Assembly (NCBI RefSeq): GCF_000940805.1
Contig: NZ_CP007142.1
Span: 6,362,593 to 6,426,592, forward strand
DNA length: 64,000 nt
Origin: Gynuella sunshinyii YC6258
GTDB taxonomy: Bacteria > Pseudomonadota > Gammaproteobacteria > Pseudomonadales > Natronospirillaceae
Reading direction: 5' to 3'
The translations under genes and the position numbers were made by a program. Positions 17,438 to 27,636 of this stretch are shown here, one piece after another (the stretch's first letter is position 1; the number at the start of each line of letters is the position of its first letter). Below the pieces are notes generated by a model. The model was not told where the DNA came from. It ran no database searches and was given only the letters and a program-made list of their open reading frames with translations.

Positions 17438-18622
17438 ATGTTTGAACTACTTTCAGAACCTCGAAAAGACCCGATTTTAAGCTTATCCGCCGCTTATAAG
17501 GACGATCCAAGAACAAACAAACTTGACCTGGGCATCGGCGTATATCGTAACAATGATGGCATTACCCCTGTCATGGCTGCTGTGAAGGCAGCGGAACAGT
17601 ATCTGTTGGAAAACCAGCCGTCCAAAGCCTACGTAGGACTGGCCGGTGATGAGATATTCAACGAAGCAATCACCCATCTGTTACTGGCAGGAACCGAAGC
17701 CGAGCATCGGGCCATTGCCCTGCAGACTCCTGGGGCCAGCGGGGCTCTGAGAATGCTGGCCGATCTGATCAGACAGACCAAACCCGATACCACGGTCTGG
17801 ATCAGCGATCCCGGTTACGTCAACCACCGTCCAATTATGGAAGCGGCTGGTCTGAAGGTTAGAAGTTATCCTTATTTCGATCCTAACACCAAAACTCTCA
17901 ACGAAGCCGCGATGTTGGCGCAGTTCGCTCAATTGGGTCCTGATGACATCCTGTTATTACATGGTTGCTGCCATAATCCTACTGGCGTTGATCTGGAATT
18001 CAGCCACTGGCAGCAAATCGCGAGTATGAGTCAGAAGCAAGGCTTTCTGCCCTTCATCGACATCGCCTATCAGGGTTTTGGCGATGGCCTGGAGCAGGAC
18101 CTCAAGGGCTTGCAGCATGTGGTCGATCAGGTGGAGGAAGTACTCATTACCACCTCCTGCTCTAAAAACTTTGGTCTGTACCGGGAACGCACCGGAGCGG
18201 CTGTACTGGTTGCTAAAGACAAACAAACGGCCAGTAAGGCACGAAGCCGGATGTTCGAGATCGTTCGTGCCAACTACACCATGCCACCAGACCACGGCTC
18301 AGCTATCGTTGCGCATATTCTGACAACTCCAGAACTTAAACAGCAGTGGTTACAGGAATTAAATACCATGCTGACCCGCATCAAAGGCCTGCGCACTTCC
18401 TTGCGCACTCAGTTTCAGGCCAAAACCGGAGAAGACCGGTTCGCATTCTTTGAACATCACAAAGGCATGTTTTCAGTGACCGGGCTGAGTACTGAACAGA
18501 TTAATCGCCTGCGGGAGGAGTTCGGGATTTATATCGTCGGAGACAGCCGCGTGAATGTCGCTGGTATGCAGGAACAGGCCATTCCCTACCTGATCGACTC
18601 CTTCCTGGCTGTCGGCGCCTGA
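17438..18622 (+). CDS. Aromatic amino acid / aspartate aminotransferase
   Basis: This PLP enzyme transfers the amino group between tyrosine, phenylalanine or aspartate and 2-oxoglutarate. The 394-residue length and the start F-E-x-L-x-x-x-x-x-D-P-I-L match the TyrB/AspC class I family. The PLP lysine is Lys243 in S-C-S-K-N-F-G-L-Y-R-E-R-T-G. Other family motifs are G-I-G-V-Y-R, H-G-C-C-H-N-P-T-G and D-I-A-Y-Q-G-F. Whether it prefers aromatic or acidic substrates cannot be decided here. A weak GGAA site precedes the ATG. It stands alone between two oppositely oriented chemoreceptor genes. Confidence 0.88.
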   Translation: MFELLSEPRKDPILSLSAAYKDDPRTNKLDLGIGVYRNNDGITPVMAAVKAAEQYLLENQPSKAYVGLAGDEIFNEAITHLLLAGTEAEHRAIALQTPGASGALRMLADLIRQTKPDTTVWISDPGYVNHRPIMEAAGLKVRSYPYFDPNTKTLNEAAMLAQFAQLGPDDILLLHGCCHNPTGVDLEFSHWQQIASMSQKQGFLPFIDIAYQGFGDGLEQDLKGLQHVVDQVEEVLITTSCSKNFGLYRERTGAAVLVAKDKQTASKARSRMFEIVRANYTMPPDHGSAIVAHILTTPELKQQWLQELNTMLTRIKGLRTSLRTQFQAKTGEDRFAFFEHHKGMFSVTGLSTEQINRLREEFGIYIVGDSRVNVAGMQEQAIPYLIDSFLAVGA

Positions 18623-18633
18623 CCTCAGTGTTC

Positions 18634-18666
18634 CGGTTGCCTGGACCCACCGGATCCGGGCAACCG
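18634..18666. terminator. Hairpin between converging aminotransferase and chemoreceptor genes
   Basis: CGGTTGCCTGGA pairs with TCCGGGCAACCG (12 bp with one G-U) around a 9-base loop. It sits between the two stop codons and probably serves both genes. Confidence 0.65.
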
Positions 18667-18672
18667 ATCTGA

Positions 18673-20340
18673 TTACTCAGTTTTAAATCGGCTCACCAGC
18701 CCAATCAGCTCACTGGCATGACTGGCTACCTGACGGGCAGCTTGATCGTTGTCACGCACAAAACCAGCTGAATCCGAAGCCTGATCGGCAATGACGGTAA
18801 TCCGTTCAGCGACATCCCGACAAACACCACTCTGCTCTTCTGAGGCAGTGGCAATCTGCTGGGCCATACCATTAACAGAAGTCACCAACGTAGAGATTTT
18901 CTTCAACGATTCCGCTGCAATGAAAGCAGTTGTCTGAGTGGACTCACTGCGTTTCTCTGATTGTTCCATCGCGATAATGGCTTCTGTCGCTCCCCGTTTC
19001 AGGCGTTCGATCATCTGACCAATTTCCTCAGTGCTGTTCTGCGTCTTGCCTGCCAGGTTCCTGACTTCATCAGCCACCACCGCAAATCCGCGTCCCTGCT
19101 CACCCGCACGGGCAGCTTCTATTGCGGCATTCAACGCCAGCAAATTAGTCTGTTCGGCAATACTTTTGATGACATCCAGAACCGACACAATCTCGTTGAC
19201 TTCATTACTCAGGACATTCACCCGCCCGGCTGCATTGCTGATCTCTGAAACCAGCTTTTCGATATCGGCTAACGAGTGCTGAACAGTTTCTGTCGCCTGA
19301 CGGGCCTCCTTCTCACCATCGGTAATGGCATCCGCCACAATAGAAATATTTTCCGAAATCTCCACTGCCGATGCGGCCATCTCTGTCACTGCCGTGGAAA
19401 TCTGGTCGGTCTCACTGCGCTGGCTGTCGAACAGGTCATTGATCTGGGTGGAATTGCTGACAATCCGCTCCGCTGAATCATCCACCCGGTGGGAGGCACC
19501 ACGGATCTGCCGCACAATATTCGCAAGATTATCAATGAAGTTATTCACATGTAGCGACAAGGTGCCAATCTCGTGGCGGTCCAACACCTCCATTTTATAG
19601 GTCAGATCACCATGCCCCTGACTGAGTTCTTCAAGTGATTTGGAAATGCGTTGAATGGCCCGAATCAGTGGCGTCGCAAAGAAAACAGCCAGAACGACCG
19701 CGATGGCCAGACTGATCAACGCAATCATCAGACTGACCATCAGGCTTCTATCTGAGGCCTCCTTGGCATGACGCTCCAGAGTTTCGAGAACACTTTGAAT
19801 ATCATCGAAGTAAAATCCGGTCCCGATCATCAGATCCCAACGTGGCAGATAGATAGAGTAAGCGACTTTTTCAAACGGTTCCTGTTCTCCTGGTTTGGGA
19901 AACCAGTAACTGCTGTAACCTGTCTTATCCTTACCGGCATTTATCAATGCTTGGATCAAATAATTGCCTTTCTTGTCCTGCAAATTCCAAAAGCTCTCGC
20001 CGATACCGGCTTCCGAAGCTCCCAGAAAGACCCGGACACCCTTGCTGTTGTAACCAAACACATACCCGTTCTGACCAAACTTCAGCTGCTGCAGTCTTGG
20101 CACCGCCTGCTCAAGGCTTCCCCCGGATTCATAGATATCCGCAATGGAAGAGTAGGCCAGATCGATGTATTGCTTTAACTCGGCGCGCTTAAGCGCAACC
20201 ATACCTTCAGATGCACTCTGAACCTGTGTGCGGACAGTTTTTTCATCCATCAAGTACAAAGTTAATAGCATAACTATTGAGAGAAACAATACGGGAAAAA
20301 TCCCTAAGAAAACTAAACGAACCTTGACAGACATGCTCAT
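18673..20340 (-). CDS. Methyl-accepting chemotaxis protein, Cache type
   Basis: From the ATG at 20340 (AAGG about 10 bases before it) the protein has 555 residues. A first membrane segment (about 8-32) precedes a periplasmic single-Cache domain with Q-N-G-Y-V-F-G-Y-N and [13 protein letters not shown]. The second membrane segment is near residues 200-222, followed by HAMP and the signalling domain with the conserved tip [16 protein letters not shown]. The frame is open for 16 more codons upstream, but those are basic and lack a ribosome site. The ligand is unknown. Confidence 0.9.
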   Translation of the reverse strand: MSMSVKVRLVFLGIFPVLFLSIVMLLTLYLMDEKTVRTQVQSASEGMVALKRAELKQYIDLAYSSIADIYESGGSLEQAVPRLQQLKFGQNGYVFGYNSKGVRVFLGASEAGIGESFWNLQDKKGNYLIQALINAGKDKTGYSSYWFPKPGEQEPFEKVAYSIYLPRWDLMIGTGFYFDDIQSVLETLERHAKEASDRSLMVSLMIALISLAIAVVLAVFFATPLIRAIQRISKSLEELSQGHGDLTYKMEVLDRHEIGTLSLHVNNFIDNLANIVRQIRGASHRVDDSAERIVSNSTQINDLFDSQRSETDQISTAVTEMAASAVEISENISIVADAITDGEKEARQATETVQHSLADIEKLVSEISNAAGRVNVLSNEVNEIVSVLDVIKSIAEQTNLLALNAAIEAARAGEQGRGFAVVADEVRNLAGKTQNSTEEIGQMIERLKRGATEAIIAMEQSEKRSESTQTTAFIAAESLKKISTLVTSVNGMAQQIATASEEQSGVCRDVAERITVIADQASDSAGFVRDNDQAARQVASHASELIGLVSRFKTE

Positions 20341-20986
20341 ATAACAACCTTGATTGAACCTTCTTATTAAGAGTATTTGGCATTTCACTACAGTAACGCA
20401 TTACTCAGTTGGATATCGATCGATCCATTCTTCAAATCAAAACCATCGAGACAGACACCTCTTTAGGCTCATCCAAATTCCAAAAAACAGAAAATCATTG
20501 CAAAACAAGTACTTAACAAAAAACTGAGAGATAATCCGAACACAACAGTCCGCCGACAAAGCCTGCGTTACTTTTTGCTATCAATTCTGTTCAAAGAAAA
20601 GACAAGTCAACACTAAAACTATAGTCAAAAAAAAATAAGATGAGAAAAATCTGCTGAAATAATTAACGGGCCAACCGGCTTTTAGATACACAGAAAATAC
20701 TCACCCATCATTACCGGCTCATACTCCCTGTCGTGAAATTTTTTTCAGTTATCGAACAACTGACTTATCCATAAAACAGTCCGCCATACTTCCGTCCACC
20801 ACTCCATTATAGAAAGTAAGCAGTTTATGCTCTGCAAGTATGACCTCAGTCTGTGCGGGTTATTAAGGTAAACGTGTAGCGAATGTTGAAGCAATGGAAA
20901 CCTGGGGTCTTATACCGACAGCTTTTTTGACGATCACTGATCCGTCGGTTATGGCCAGAACTCAGCACCTCACAAGGCGACGGTAC

Positions 20987-21000
20987 TTGATAAAGATCGC
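20987..21000. promoter_or_regulatory. Candidate FNR/ANR box (distal)
   Basis: TTGATAAAGATCGC matches TTGAT-N4-ATCAA at 8 of 10 positions. It is about 360 bases before cydA, so its link to that promoter is uncertain. Confidence 0.4.
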
Positions 21001-21230
21001 AAAAAATGGTTTGCCGGCAAATATTGAGAAAGCATTCGAAAACGCCGGGAAGGGGACACGCATAACCGCGCCAACCAAAAACATTGGCAATATCGTATTT
21101 GCCGAATGGGGATTAGTGATTCTGAATTATAACAACAGGACGTGCTTATTCTGTAGATCTATTAATAGATCAAAATCTTCGCGGTATAGCAACCTTTTTG
21201 TCGCGTTTACTTTATTTATTTTAGGTTTTA

Positions 21231-21244
21231 CTGATATACATCAC
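21231..21244. promoter_or_regulatory. Candidate FNR/ANR box (proximal to cydA)
   Basis: CTGATATACATCAC has the symmetric TGAT-N4-ATCA core and lies 112 bases before cydA. Oxygen-responsive control of bd oxidase genes by FNR/ANR is well known, which supports the call. Confidence 0.5.
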
Positions 21245-21287
21245 TGTGCGGGATAAGTCAGGTCACTATATTAGGAGAGACTGAACA

Positions 21288-21344
21288 ATGGTGGCTAACA
21301 CCAAGGCAGATACCGGCAAAATGCCCAGGGACACTCAGCATTAA
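21288..21344 (+). CDS. Possible 18-residue leader peptide upstream of cydA
   Basis: An ATG preceded by AGGAGA starts an 18-codon frame ending TAA at 21342-21344, 11 bases before cydA. It has no hydrophobic or repeated-codon feature. It could be a leader ORF coupling ribosomes to cydA, or a chance ORF. Confidence 0.3.
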   Translation: MVANTKADTGKMPRDTQH

Positions 21345-21355
21345 GAGGATCACCC

Positions 21356-22921
21356 ATGAACGAAACTCTCATCGAGCTATCGCGGTTGCAATTTGCATTC
21401 ACCGCGATGTATCACTTTATTTTTGTACCGCTAACCCTTGGATTAACGTTTTTATTGGCAGTCATTGAGTCTGTCTATGTGATGACGGGTAAAGAAATTT
21501 ACCGTGACATGACCAAGTTCTGGGGAAAGCTGTTTGGTATCAATTTTGCCATTGGGGTCGCAACCGGAATCACTATGGAGTTTCAGTTCGGTATGAACTG
21601 GTCATATTACTCCCATTATGTCGGTGATATTTTTGGAGCCCCTCTGGCAATTGAAGGACTGATGGCGTTCTTCCTGGAGTCAACATTTGTCGGTCTGTTC
21701 TTCTTCGGCTGGGACCGGCTCAGCAAGGTCAAACACCTGATGGTGACCTGGCTGGTGGCGCTGGGGAGTAACTTTTCCGCCCTGTGGATTCTCGTTGCCA
21801 ACGGCTGGATGCAAAACCCTCAAGGTTCCGTGTTCAATCCAGAGACCATGCGGATGGAAATGACCAGCTTTTCCGACCTGATTTTCAATCCGGTGGCGCA
21901 GGTAAAATTTGTTCATACCGTCTCGGCCGGTTATGTCACCGGAGCCATGTTTATTCTGGCCATCTCTTCTTACTACCTGCTGCGCAACAAGCACGTTGCA
22001 TTTGCCCGTCGTTCTTTTGCCATCGCCGCCAGTTTTGGTCTTGCTTCGGCGCTGTCAGTGATCGTGCTCGGGGACGAAAGCGGCTATGAACTTGGCGATG
22101 TCCAGAAAGTCAAACTGGCTGCGGTGGAAGCGGAATGGGAAACCCAGACACCACCGGCTTCGTTTACCCTGTTTGGATTACCCAATGGTGATACTGAACA
22201 CACCGACTTCGCCGTCAAGATTCCATGGGTCATGGGCCTGATCGCCACCCGTTCAATCGATGAACCGGTACTGGGTATCAAGGATCTCAAAGACATCAAC
22301 CGGGAAAAAATCATTAACGGTGCCGAAGCCCACAGTCTGCTGCAAAAAATGCAGCAACAAAGTTTGACTCCGACAGAGCAGTCCCGTTTCGATGCCACCG
22401 TCAAGGATCTGGGCTATGGTCTGTTGCTGGAGCCTTTCGCCCAAGACATGAATAACCCGACTCCGGCCGAAGTGGATGCCGCGGTCGACTACAGCATTCC
22501 CAAAATCTGGCCGATGTTCTGGAGCTTCCGCATTATGGTGGCGGCCGGTTTCTTTATGTTGCTGGTGTTCGCACTGGCGTTCTGGTACAGCACCCGGCAT
22601 CACATCGGCAAGCCCAGATGGTTTCTAAAAATGGCATTGTTCAGCCTGCCTCTGCCCTGGATCGCCTGCGAAGCCGGCTGGTTCGTGGCGGAGTATGGCC
22701 GCCAGCCCTGGGCAATCGCCGAGGTGCTGCCAATACATACTGCGGTTTCCAATCTGACCATCACTGACATCGTCATATCTCTGCTGGGTGTCGGGCTGTT
22801 CTACTCCTGCATGTTTGCGGTGGCGATGTTCGTCATGGTCAAGTTCGCCCGCAAAGGACCGGAGTCCCACGGCAACACCCCCATTCCTGATCACAGCCGT
22901 CTGAGAGGAGTTGAAGCATGA
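21356..22921 (+). CDS. cydA: Cytochrome bd ubiquinol oxidase subunit I
   Basis: CydA holds haems b558, b595 and d and oxidises ubiquinol at low oxygen in the inner membrane. The 521-residue protein matches the E. coli length. The N-terminal L-x-R-x-Q-F-A-F-T-A-M-Y-H-F contains the haem-ligand His20 (His19 in E. coli). The quinol-binding Q-loop begins at G-D-E-S-G-Y and contains L-P-N-G-D; its length suggests the long-loop, E. coli-like type. The stop overlaps the cydB start (ATGA). It heads the operon cydABX, with cydDC behind. Confidence 0.95.
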   Translation: MNETLIELSRLQFAFTAMYHFIFVPLTLGLTFLLAVIESVYVMTGKEIYRDMTKFWGKLFGINFAIGVATGITMEFQFGMNWSYYSHYVGDIFGAPLAIEGLMAFFLESTFVGLFFFGWDRLSKVKHLMVTWLVALGSNFSALWILVANGWMQNPQGSVFNPETMRMEMTSFSDLIFNPVAQVKFVHTVSAGYVTGAMFILAISSYYLLRNKHVAFARRSFAIAASFGLASALSVIVLGDESGYELGDVQKVKLAAVEAEWETQTPPASFTLFGLPNGDTEHTDFAVKIPWVMGLIATRSIDEPVLGIKDLKDINREKIINGAEAHSLLQKMQQQSLTPTEQSRFDATVKDLGYGLLLEPFAQDMNNPTPAEVDAAVDYSIPKIWPMFWSFRIMVAAGFFMLLVFALAFWYSTRHHIGKPRWFLKMALFSLPLPWIACEAGWFVAEYGRQPWAIAEVLPIHTAVSNLTITDIVISLLGVGLFYSCMFAVAMFVMVKFARKGPESHGNTPIPDHSRLRGVEA

Positions 22922-24057
22922 TTGATTATGAAATGTTACGCATCATCTGGTGGGTACTGGTCGGAGTTCTGCTGATCGGCTTTTCCATCACCGACGGTTT
23001 TGATCTCGGGGTCGGTGCACTGTTGACCCTGGTGGGCAGAAGCGACAACGAACGCCGGGTCATGATCAATACCATTGGCCCGCATTGGGATGGCAACCAG
23101 GTCTGGTTTATCACCGCCGGCGGTGCCATTTTTGCCGCCTGGCCATTGATCTATGCAACCGCATTTTCCGGGTTTTATCTGGCTCTCGGCCTGACCCTGG
23201 CCGCCCTGTGGATGCGTCCTCTGGGTTTTGACTACCGCAGCAAGCTGCCAGGTCGAAAATGGCGTGAATTCTGGGACTGGGCTTTGTTTGCCGGTGGTCT
23301 CGTTCCGGCGCTGATCTTTGGCGTTGCGTTTGGCAACCTGTTGCTCGGAGTACCGTTCTCCATGGATGCCAATCTGAAAGCCACTTACAGCGGTTCCTTC
23401 TTCGGCCTGCTCAGACCGTTTGCGCTGGTCACCGGTCTGGTCAGCGTGGCGATGCTGCTGTCCCACGGTGCCACCTGGTTGCAGATGAAAACCACCGGAA
23501 CACTCAGAAAACGCGCGGAGGGCGTGGCATTTGCACTATCGCTGACCACCTGCATGCTGTTCATTCTGGCCGGTATCTGGGTCGCCTTCGGAGTGGATGG
23601 CTACACCATCACTTCTGTCGTGAACGGTGCCGCCGCCTCCAATCCACTGCATAAAACCGTTGAAACGGTCAGCGGTGGCTGGATGCACAATTACACACTG
23701 TATCCCTGGATGATCGCGGCACCGGTACTGGGTGTGCTGGCATCGATCGTAACCGCGCTGATGTCCAAAGCCGGTAAGGCCGGTTGGGCATTTGTGTTCA
23801 GTTCTTTAACGATTGCCGGGGTTATTCTGACTGCCGGGTTCTCCATGTTCCCGTTCCTGATGCCCAGCAATACCATGTTGAATGCCTCACTGACGATCTG
23901 GGATGCCACTTCCAGCCATAAAACCCTCGACATCATGTTCTGGGTGGCGATGATTTTTGTGCCGATAGTGCTGGCTTACACGGCCTATTGCTTCTGGGTC
24001 ATGCGTGGTCGCCTGAAAGAAGAACACATTGTGGCCAACAGCCACTCCCTGTATTAA
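22918..24057 (+). CDS. cydB: Cytochrome bd ubiquinol oxidase subunit II
   Basis: CydB is the second membrane subunit of the bd oxidase. The 379-residue protein (family norm 378-379) starts with M-I-D-Y-E-M-L-R-I-I-W-W and shows about eight or nine transmembrane segments. It contains D-G-F-D-L-G-V-G and G-P-x-W-D-G-N-Q-V-W, both family hallmarks. The ATG overlaps the cydA stop by four bases, implying coupled translation. cydX follows after 21 bases. Confidence 0.95.
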   Translation: MIDYEMLRIIWWVLVGVLLIGFSITDGFDLGVGALLTLVGRSDNERRVMINTIGPHWDGNQVWFITAGGAIFAAWPLIYATAFSGFYLALGLTLAALWMRPLGFDYRSKLPGRKWREFWDWALFAGGLVPALIFGVAFGNLLLGVPFSMDANLKATYSGSFFGLLRPFALVTGLVSVAMLLSHGATWLQMKTTGTLRKRAEGVAFALSLTTCMLFILAGIWVAFGVDGYTITSVVNGAAASNPLHKTVETVSGGWMHNYTLYPWMIAAPVLGVLASIVTALMSKAGKAGWAFVFSSLTIAGVILTAGFSMFPFLMPSNTMLNASLTIWDATSSHKTLDIMFWVAMIFVPIVLAYTAYCFWVMRGRLKEEHIVANSHSLY

Positions 24058-24078
24058 CTGTCTGTTAGGAGAATCAAG

Positions 24079-24195
24079 ATGTGGTACTTTACCTGGATAC
24101 TCGGCGTCCTGCTGGCCTGCTCCTTCGGTATCATTAATGCTATGTGGCTTGAGAGCACCGAAAACCTGGACCGCGACATAGACAGCGACAAATAG
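24079..24195 (+). CDS. cydX: Cytochrome bd oxidase small subunit CydX
   Basis: A 38-residue single-pass membrane protein begins M-W-Y-F-T-W-I-L-G, the signature of CydX/YbgT, which stabilises the haems of bd oxidase. It is preceded by TTAGGAGA, a strong ribosome site. It lies directly after cydB, as in E. coli. The C-terminal part is acidic (E-N-L-D-R-D-I-D-S-D-K). Confidence 0.95.
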   Translation: MWYFTWILGVLLACSFGIINAMWLESTENLDRDIDSDK

Positions 24196-24208
24196 CCATT
24201 GCCGGTGT

Positions 24209-24247
24209 AAAGGGGACACCGGCTGTCAGCCGGCCGGTCCCCTTTTT
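24209..24247 (+). terminator. Terminator between cydX and cydD
   Basis: GGGGACACCGGC and GCCGGCCGGTCCCC form a strong stem with a small bulge, followed by TTTTT. It ends only 5 bases before the cydD ATG, so it would set the oxidase-to-transporter expression ratio. Confidence 0.75.
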
Positions 24248-24252
24248 ACGCT

Positions 24253-25914
24253 ATGAAACCCAGCAATGACCCACAACTGATGCAATGGCTCAGACAGCAG
24301 GGTCGGCCGTTTCAGTCCGCTACCCGGAAAGTGATACTGGCCGCCGTACTGCAGTTCATGGTGCAGCTGGCATCACTGTATCTCATCGCCATCATTGCCC
24401 AGACGCTGATTATTCAGCAGCAGCGTCCCTCTGCCTCAATAGTTGGCGGGCTGATACTGTGCCTGGCGGGGCAATTGTTGTTCAATCAGCTCAAAGCCCA
24501 TCAGCAAACGCTGCTGCGCCGTCAGATCACGCAGCATTTCCAGCAGGCCCTGCACCAGCGTTTGCAGCAATACAGCCTGGCCTTGTCGCGCAGCCACACC
24601 AATGCCAGCTGGCAGGCCTTCTTTCTGAAACGAATCCCTGCCTTGCAAGGGTATTATTGCGATTACCTGAGTCAGCAACGCATCGCCAGCATCATCCCCG
24701 TGATCGTGCTGGCTGCGGTTATGCCGTTGAGCTGGCTGGCTGGCCTTCTGTTGCTGCTGTCAGCCCCGCTGGTGCCCTTGTTTATGTGGATCGTTGGTGT
24801 TGGAGCCGCCAATGCCCATCGGCAACATTTTCTGGCCATCGAGCGGTTGAGTGGCATTTTTCTGGATCGCCTGAAAGCGCGACAGCTGTTAAAGGTGTTT
24901 GACCGTACTGAAGCGGAAAAACAATTGTTTCAACAGGCCTCCGAGCAATTGAAACAACGTACATTGAAAGTCGTCAGCCTGGCGTTTCTGTCCTCCTCTG
25001 TACTCGACTTTTTCGCCACGATTGCCATGGCGCTGGTCGCCGTGATCATCGGGTTTTCCCTGCTTGGAGACATTCCATTTGGCAGTTGGGGACAACCAAT
25101 GGACCTGCAAAAAGGCCTGTTTGTGTTGTTACTGGCGCCACTGTTTTTTGCTGAACTCAAAACCCTCGGCCGGTTTTACCACAGCAAAGCCGAAGCCCTC
25201 GGTGCCGCACAGGATTTACAGCAAATCATTGCCCGCCCGGTCGATGTTCCACACCACCGCTCCAGCAATTATGAACTGCACTGGCGGGATGTCAGCATCC
25301 TTCACGATGGCGGCCAGCCATTGATTCAGATTCATCAGCTTGATTTCCACCCCGGCAATAAAATACTGCTGCAAGGCCCTTCCGGGGCGGGTAAATCGAC
25401 TTTGCTTGAAGCCTTGATGGGGCAGCGCACCCTGCACAGCGACCAGCCGCTGGAAGTTCTGCAATGGCAGCAGATTTCCTGGCTTGGACAACACGCCGTA
25501 CTACTGCCCGGCAGTGTCCGCGACAATCTGACCCTGGGTCATCCGCGCAGCGATGAACAACTCTGGCAAGTGCTGCAACGGGTCGAGCTGGACGATTGGG
25601 TCACCCAGAGCAGCCAACAACTCGATACGCCACTGGGAGAACATCCACCCTTATCCGGTGGCCAGCAGCAAAGGCTGGCACTGGCCAGAATATTGTTATT
25701 TGATCAGCCGGTTATTTTTCTCGATGAGCCCACAGCTCATCTGGCCTCAGAACAGCAACAGCGTCTGACCGAACTGTTGCAGCAATTACTGCGGGAAAAA
25801 ACCGTGATCTGGATTTCCCATCGTCCGCTGGACCAGGATTTTTTCACCCACCGTTGGACCCTTGATGCCGGACAGCGCGTGTTCATTCAGCAGGAGATCG
25901 AGCGTCATGATTAG
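24253..25914 (+). CDS. cydD: Heterodimeric ABC transporter subunit CydD
   Basis: CydD pairs with CydC to export thiols (cysteine, glutathione) and is needed for bd oxidase assembly. The 553-residue protein has an N-terminal six-helix membrane domain (to about residue 320). The ATPase domain has Walker A G-P-S-G-A-G-K-S-T, signature L-S-G-G-Q-Q-Q-R and Walker B V-I-F-L-D-E-P. The motif G-A-A-N-A-H-R-Q-H-F-L-A is like E. coli CydD. There is no visible ribosome site at 24253, where the terminator hairpin ends; an in-frame ATG at 24280 is an alternative. Confidence 0.9.
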   Translation: MKPSNDPQLMQWLRQQGRPFQSATRKVILAAVLQFMVQLASLYLIAIIAQTLIIQQQRPSASIVGGLILCLAGQLLFNQLKAHQQTLLRRQITQHFQQALHQRLQQYSLALSRSHTNASWQAFFLKRIPALQGYYCDYLSQQRIASIIPVIVLAAVMPLSWLAGLLLLLSAPLVPLFMWIVGVGAANAHRQHFLAIERLSGIFLDRLKARQLLKVFDRTEAEKQLFQQASEQLKQRTLKVVSLAFLSSSVLDFFATIAMALVAVIIGFSLLGDIPFGSWGQPMDLQKGLFVLLLAPLFFAELKTLGRFYHSKAEALGAAQDLQQIIARPVDVPHHRSSNYELHWRDVSILHDGGQPLIQIHQLDFHPGNKILLQGPSGAGKSTLLEALMGQRTLHSDQPLEVLQWQQISWLGQHAVLLPGSVRDNLTLGHPRSDEQLWQVLQRVELDDWVTQSSQQLDTPLGEHPPLSGGQQQRLALARILLFDQPVIFLDEPTAHLASEQQQRLTELLQQLLREKTVIWISHRPLDQDFFTHRWTLDAGQRVFIQQEIERHD

Positions 25915-27445
25915 GATCAGCGCGCTGTTACTGGCAGTCATCAATGCCGCTGCCGGTTTGACACTCCTGTTGCTATCAGGCTGGTTTATTGCCGCCGCTG
26001 CGGTGGCCGGTCTGAGTCCTCTGGCCCTGAACTTCAACTACGTGGTGCCGTCCACGCTGATCCGGTTGCTGGCGTTTATACGGATTATCAGTGGCTATGG
26101 AGAAAAATATATCGGTCATGCCTCGCTGTTCGACATACTCGGCACGTTGAGACTGAAACTGTTTTCCCAGGTCATGCAGTCCTCACAGACGGCACCACGG
26201 GCCGGAGAATTGGAAAAACTGACCCTGCATGTAGAATCGCTGGCCAATGCCAGTCTGAGTTATCTGCACCCGAACCTCTCCGCGCTGACCCTCGCCACCG
26301 CAGTGGGAATCACCTTAATCATACTGGCACCGGGTCAACTGAGCCTGTTCATCGCCACGATGTTGCTGGTCATTGGCCTGATCATTCTGCAATACCAGCG
26401 CCTGCGCGACATCAAACAGCGTCTTAACGAACAACAGTCAGTCTATCGCTTCGAACTGGAACATTATCTGCGTTCTGCCCCGCTGTGGAATTATCAGCTG
26501 ACTCACCAGGCCTTGAACCAACAGGAACAGCAGTGGCTTAACCATGTACTGACACTACAGACACGTCAGCATCAGAGTGAGTGGTCACTGTTGCTGTTAT
26601 CGTCGATGGCTCTGGTCATGGCCATTTACACCACCCCGGACACTCTTACCGGATCTCCTTACGCACTGCTGGTATTTCTGGTTTATATCGCCATGCCAGA
26701 TTGGCTCGGTAACGGTGTCCGTGCCATCAGTGCCGGAATCGACGCCCGTCAGGCCCGTCTGGCGATCGCAACAGATTCCATACCTGAGAAACTTCCGGCG
26801 GAAAGCAGTTCTGCACCGGTGAACATTCATCATCTACAGTTGCAAGGCTTTGGCTGGCAACGGAACGAACAGGTGGGTCAGCCACTCAATCTGCAACTTC
26901 AGCGCGGCAATATTCTGTGGATCAAAGGCAGCTCCGGCAGCGGTAAAAGTTCTTTGCTGATGGCACTGGGGGCTTTGTTGCCGTTTTACGGAATATTACG
27001 GTTGAATGGTCAGACCTGCTCTCACTGGCGGCCCGCCTCGCTGCTGTATATTGAGCAGTTCCCCTATATTCTGTCAGACAGCCTGCGCAACAATCTGCTG
27101 TTGGCTGCACCCGACGCCGATGACACCCGGTTAGCTCAGGCCTTACAGTTTGCCCGGCTCGAAACACTGTTACAGGAGGGTCTGGATCAATGGCTTGGAG
27201 AACTGGGCCGGGATCTCTCCGGGGGCGAGAAAAAACGCCTCGGACTGGCCCGCGCCTGGCTCAGCAACGCGCCGGTCTGGTTGCTGGATGAACCGTTTGA
27301 AGGGCTCGACCAGCAAACCCGCGATGCTTTGACAAATAATCTCGAAGCGATTCGGGATCAACATATTGTGATGATCGCCTCTCATATTGAGCCTCAGCAT
27401 ATTGCACTGACACATATTGTGGATCTGGATCAGCTAACCCTTTGA
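25907..27445 (+). CDS. cydC: Heterodimeric ABC transporter subunit CydC
   Basis: CydC is the partner of CydD. The ATG at 25907 overlaps the cydD stop by 8 bases and gives 512 residues starting M-I-R-I-S-A-L-L-L; an earlier in-frame start at 25862 lies inside cydD and is unlikely. Six hydrophobic segments precede an ATPase domain with Walker A G-S-S-G-S-G-K-S-S, signature L-S-G-G-E-K-K-R and Walker B V-W-L-L-D-E-P. This is shorter than E. coli CydC (573), mainly at the N-terminus. It is the last gene of the cyd cluster. Confidence 0.88.
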   Translation: MIRISALLLAVINAAAGLTLLLLSGWFIAAAAVAGLSPLALNFNYVVPSTLIRLLAFIRIISGYGEKYIGHASLFDILGTLRLKLFSQVMQSSQTAPRAGELEKLTLHVESLANASLSYLHPNLSALTLATAVGITLIILAPGQLSLFIATMLLVIGLIILQYQRLRDIKQRLNEQQSVYRFELEHYLRSAPLWNYQLTHQALNQQEQQWLNHVLTLQTRQHQSEWSLLLLSSMALVMAIYTTPDTLTGSPYALLVFLVYIAMPDWLGNGVRAISAGIDARQARLAIATDSIPEKLPAESSSAPVNIHHLQLQGFGWQRNEQVGQPLNLQLQRGNILWIKGSSGSGKSSLLMALGALLPFYGILRLNGQTCSHWRPASLLYIEQFPYILSDSLRNNLLLAAPDADDTRLAQALQFARLETLLQEGLDQWLGELGRDLSGGEKKRLGLARAWLSNAPVWLLDEPFEGLDQQTRDALTNNLEAIRDQHIVMIASHIEPQHIALTHIVDLDQLTL

Positions 27446-27636
27446 GGGTCGCGCAATTCTTGAACAGACAGGTATGTATGCTGGTTTACAATTTTCCATT
27501 CACGACGCTTCCAAAGATGTCTTTTGAGTGACTTACCACATCTTGTTTCCGGTTTCTTGACATATCACCTTGCATCTACGGGCAGCTTTCGGAAGAATCC
27601 CGGGTTCCACTATTCATACAAAAAGAAAAAGTTGTA

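Larger units (their letters stand above)
20341..21355. other. Long upstream region of the cyd operon
   Basis: This stretch of about 1 kb has two FNR/ANR-like sites (20987-21000 and 21231-21244) and a short ORF with a ribosome site just before cydA. A 120-codon ORF at 20894-21256 has no recognisable features and overlaps both sites; I do not support it as a gene. Confidence 0.5.

Noticed and set aside
20894..21256. 120-codon ORF upstream of cydA
   Set aside because: No recognisable domain, no ribosome site, and it overlaps two FNR-like sites in an AT-rich promoter region; probably chance.
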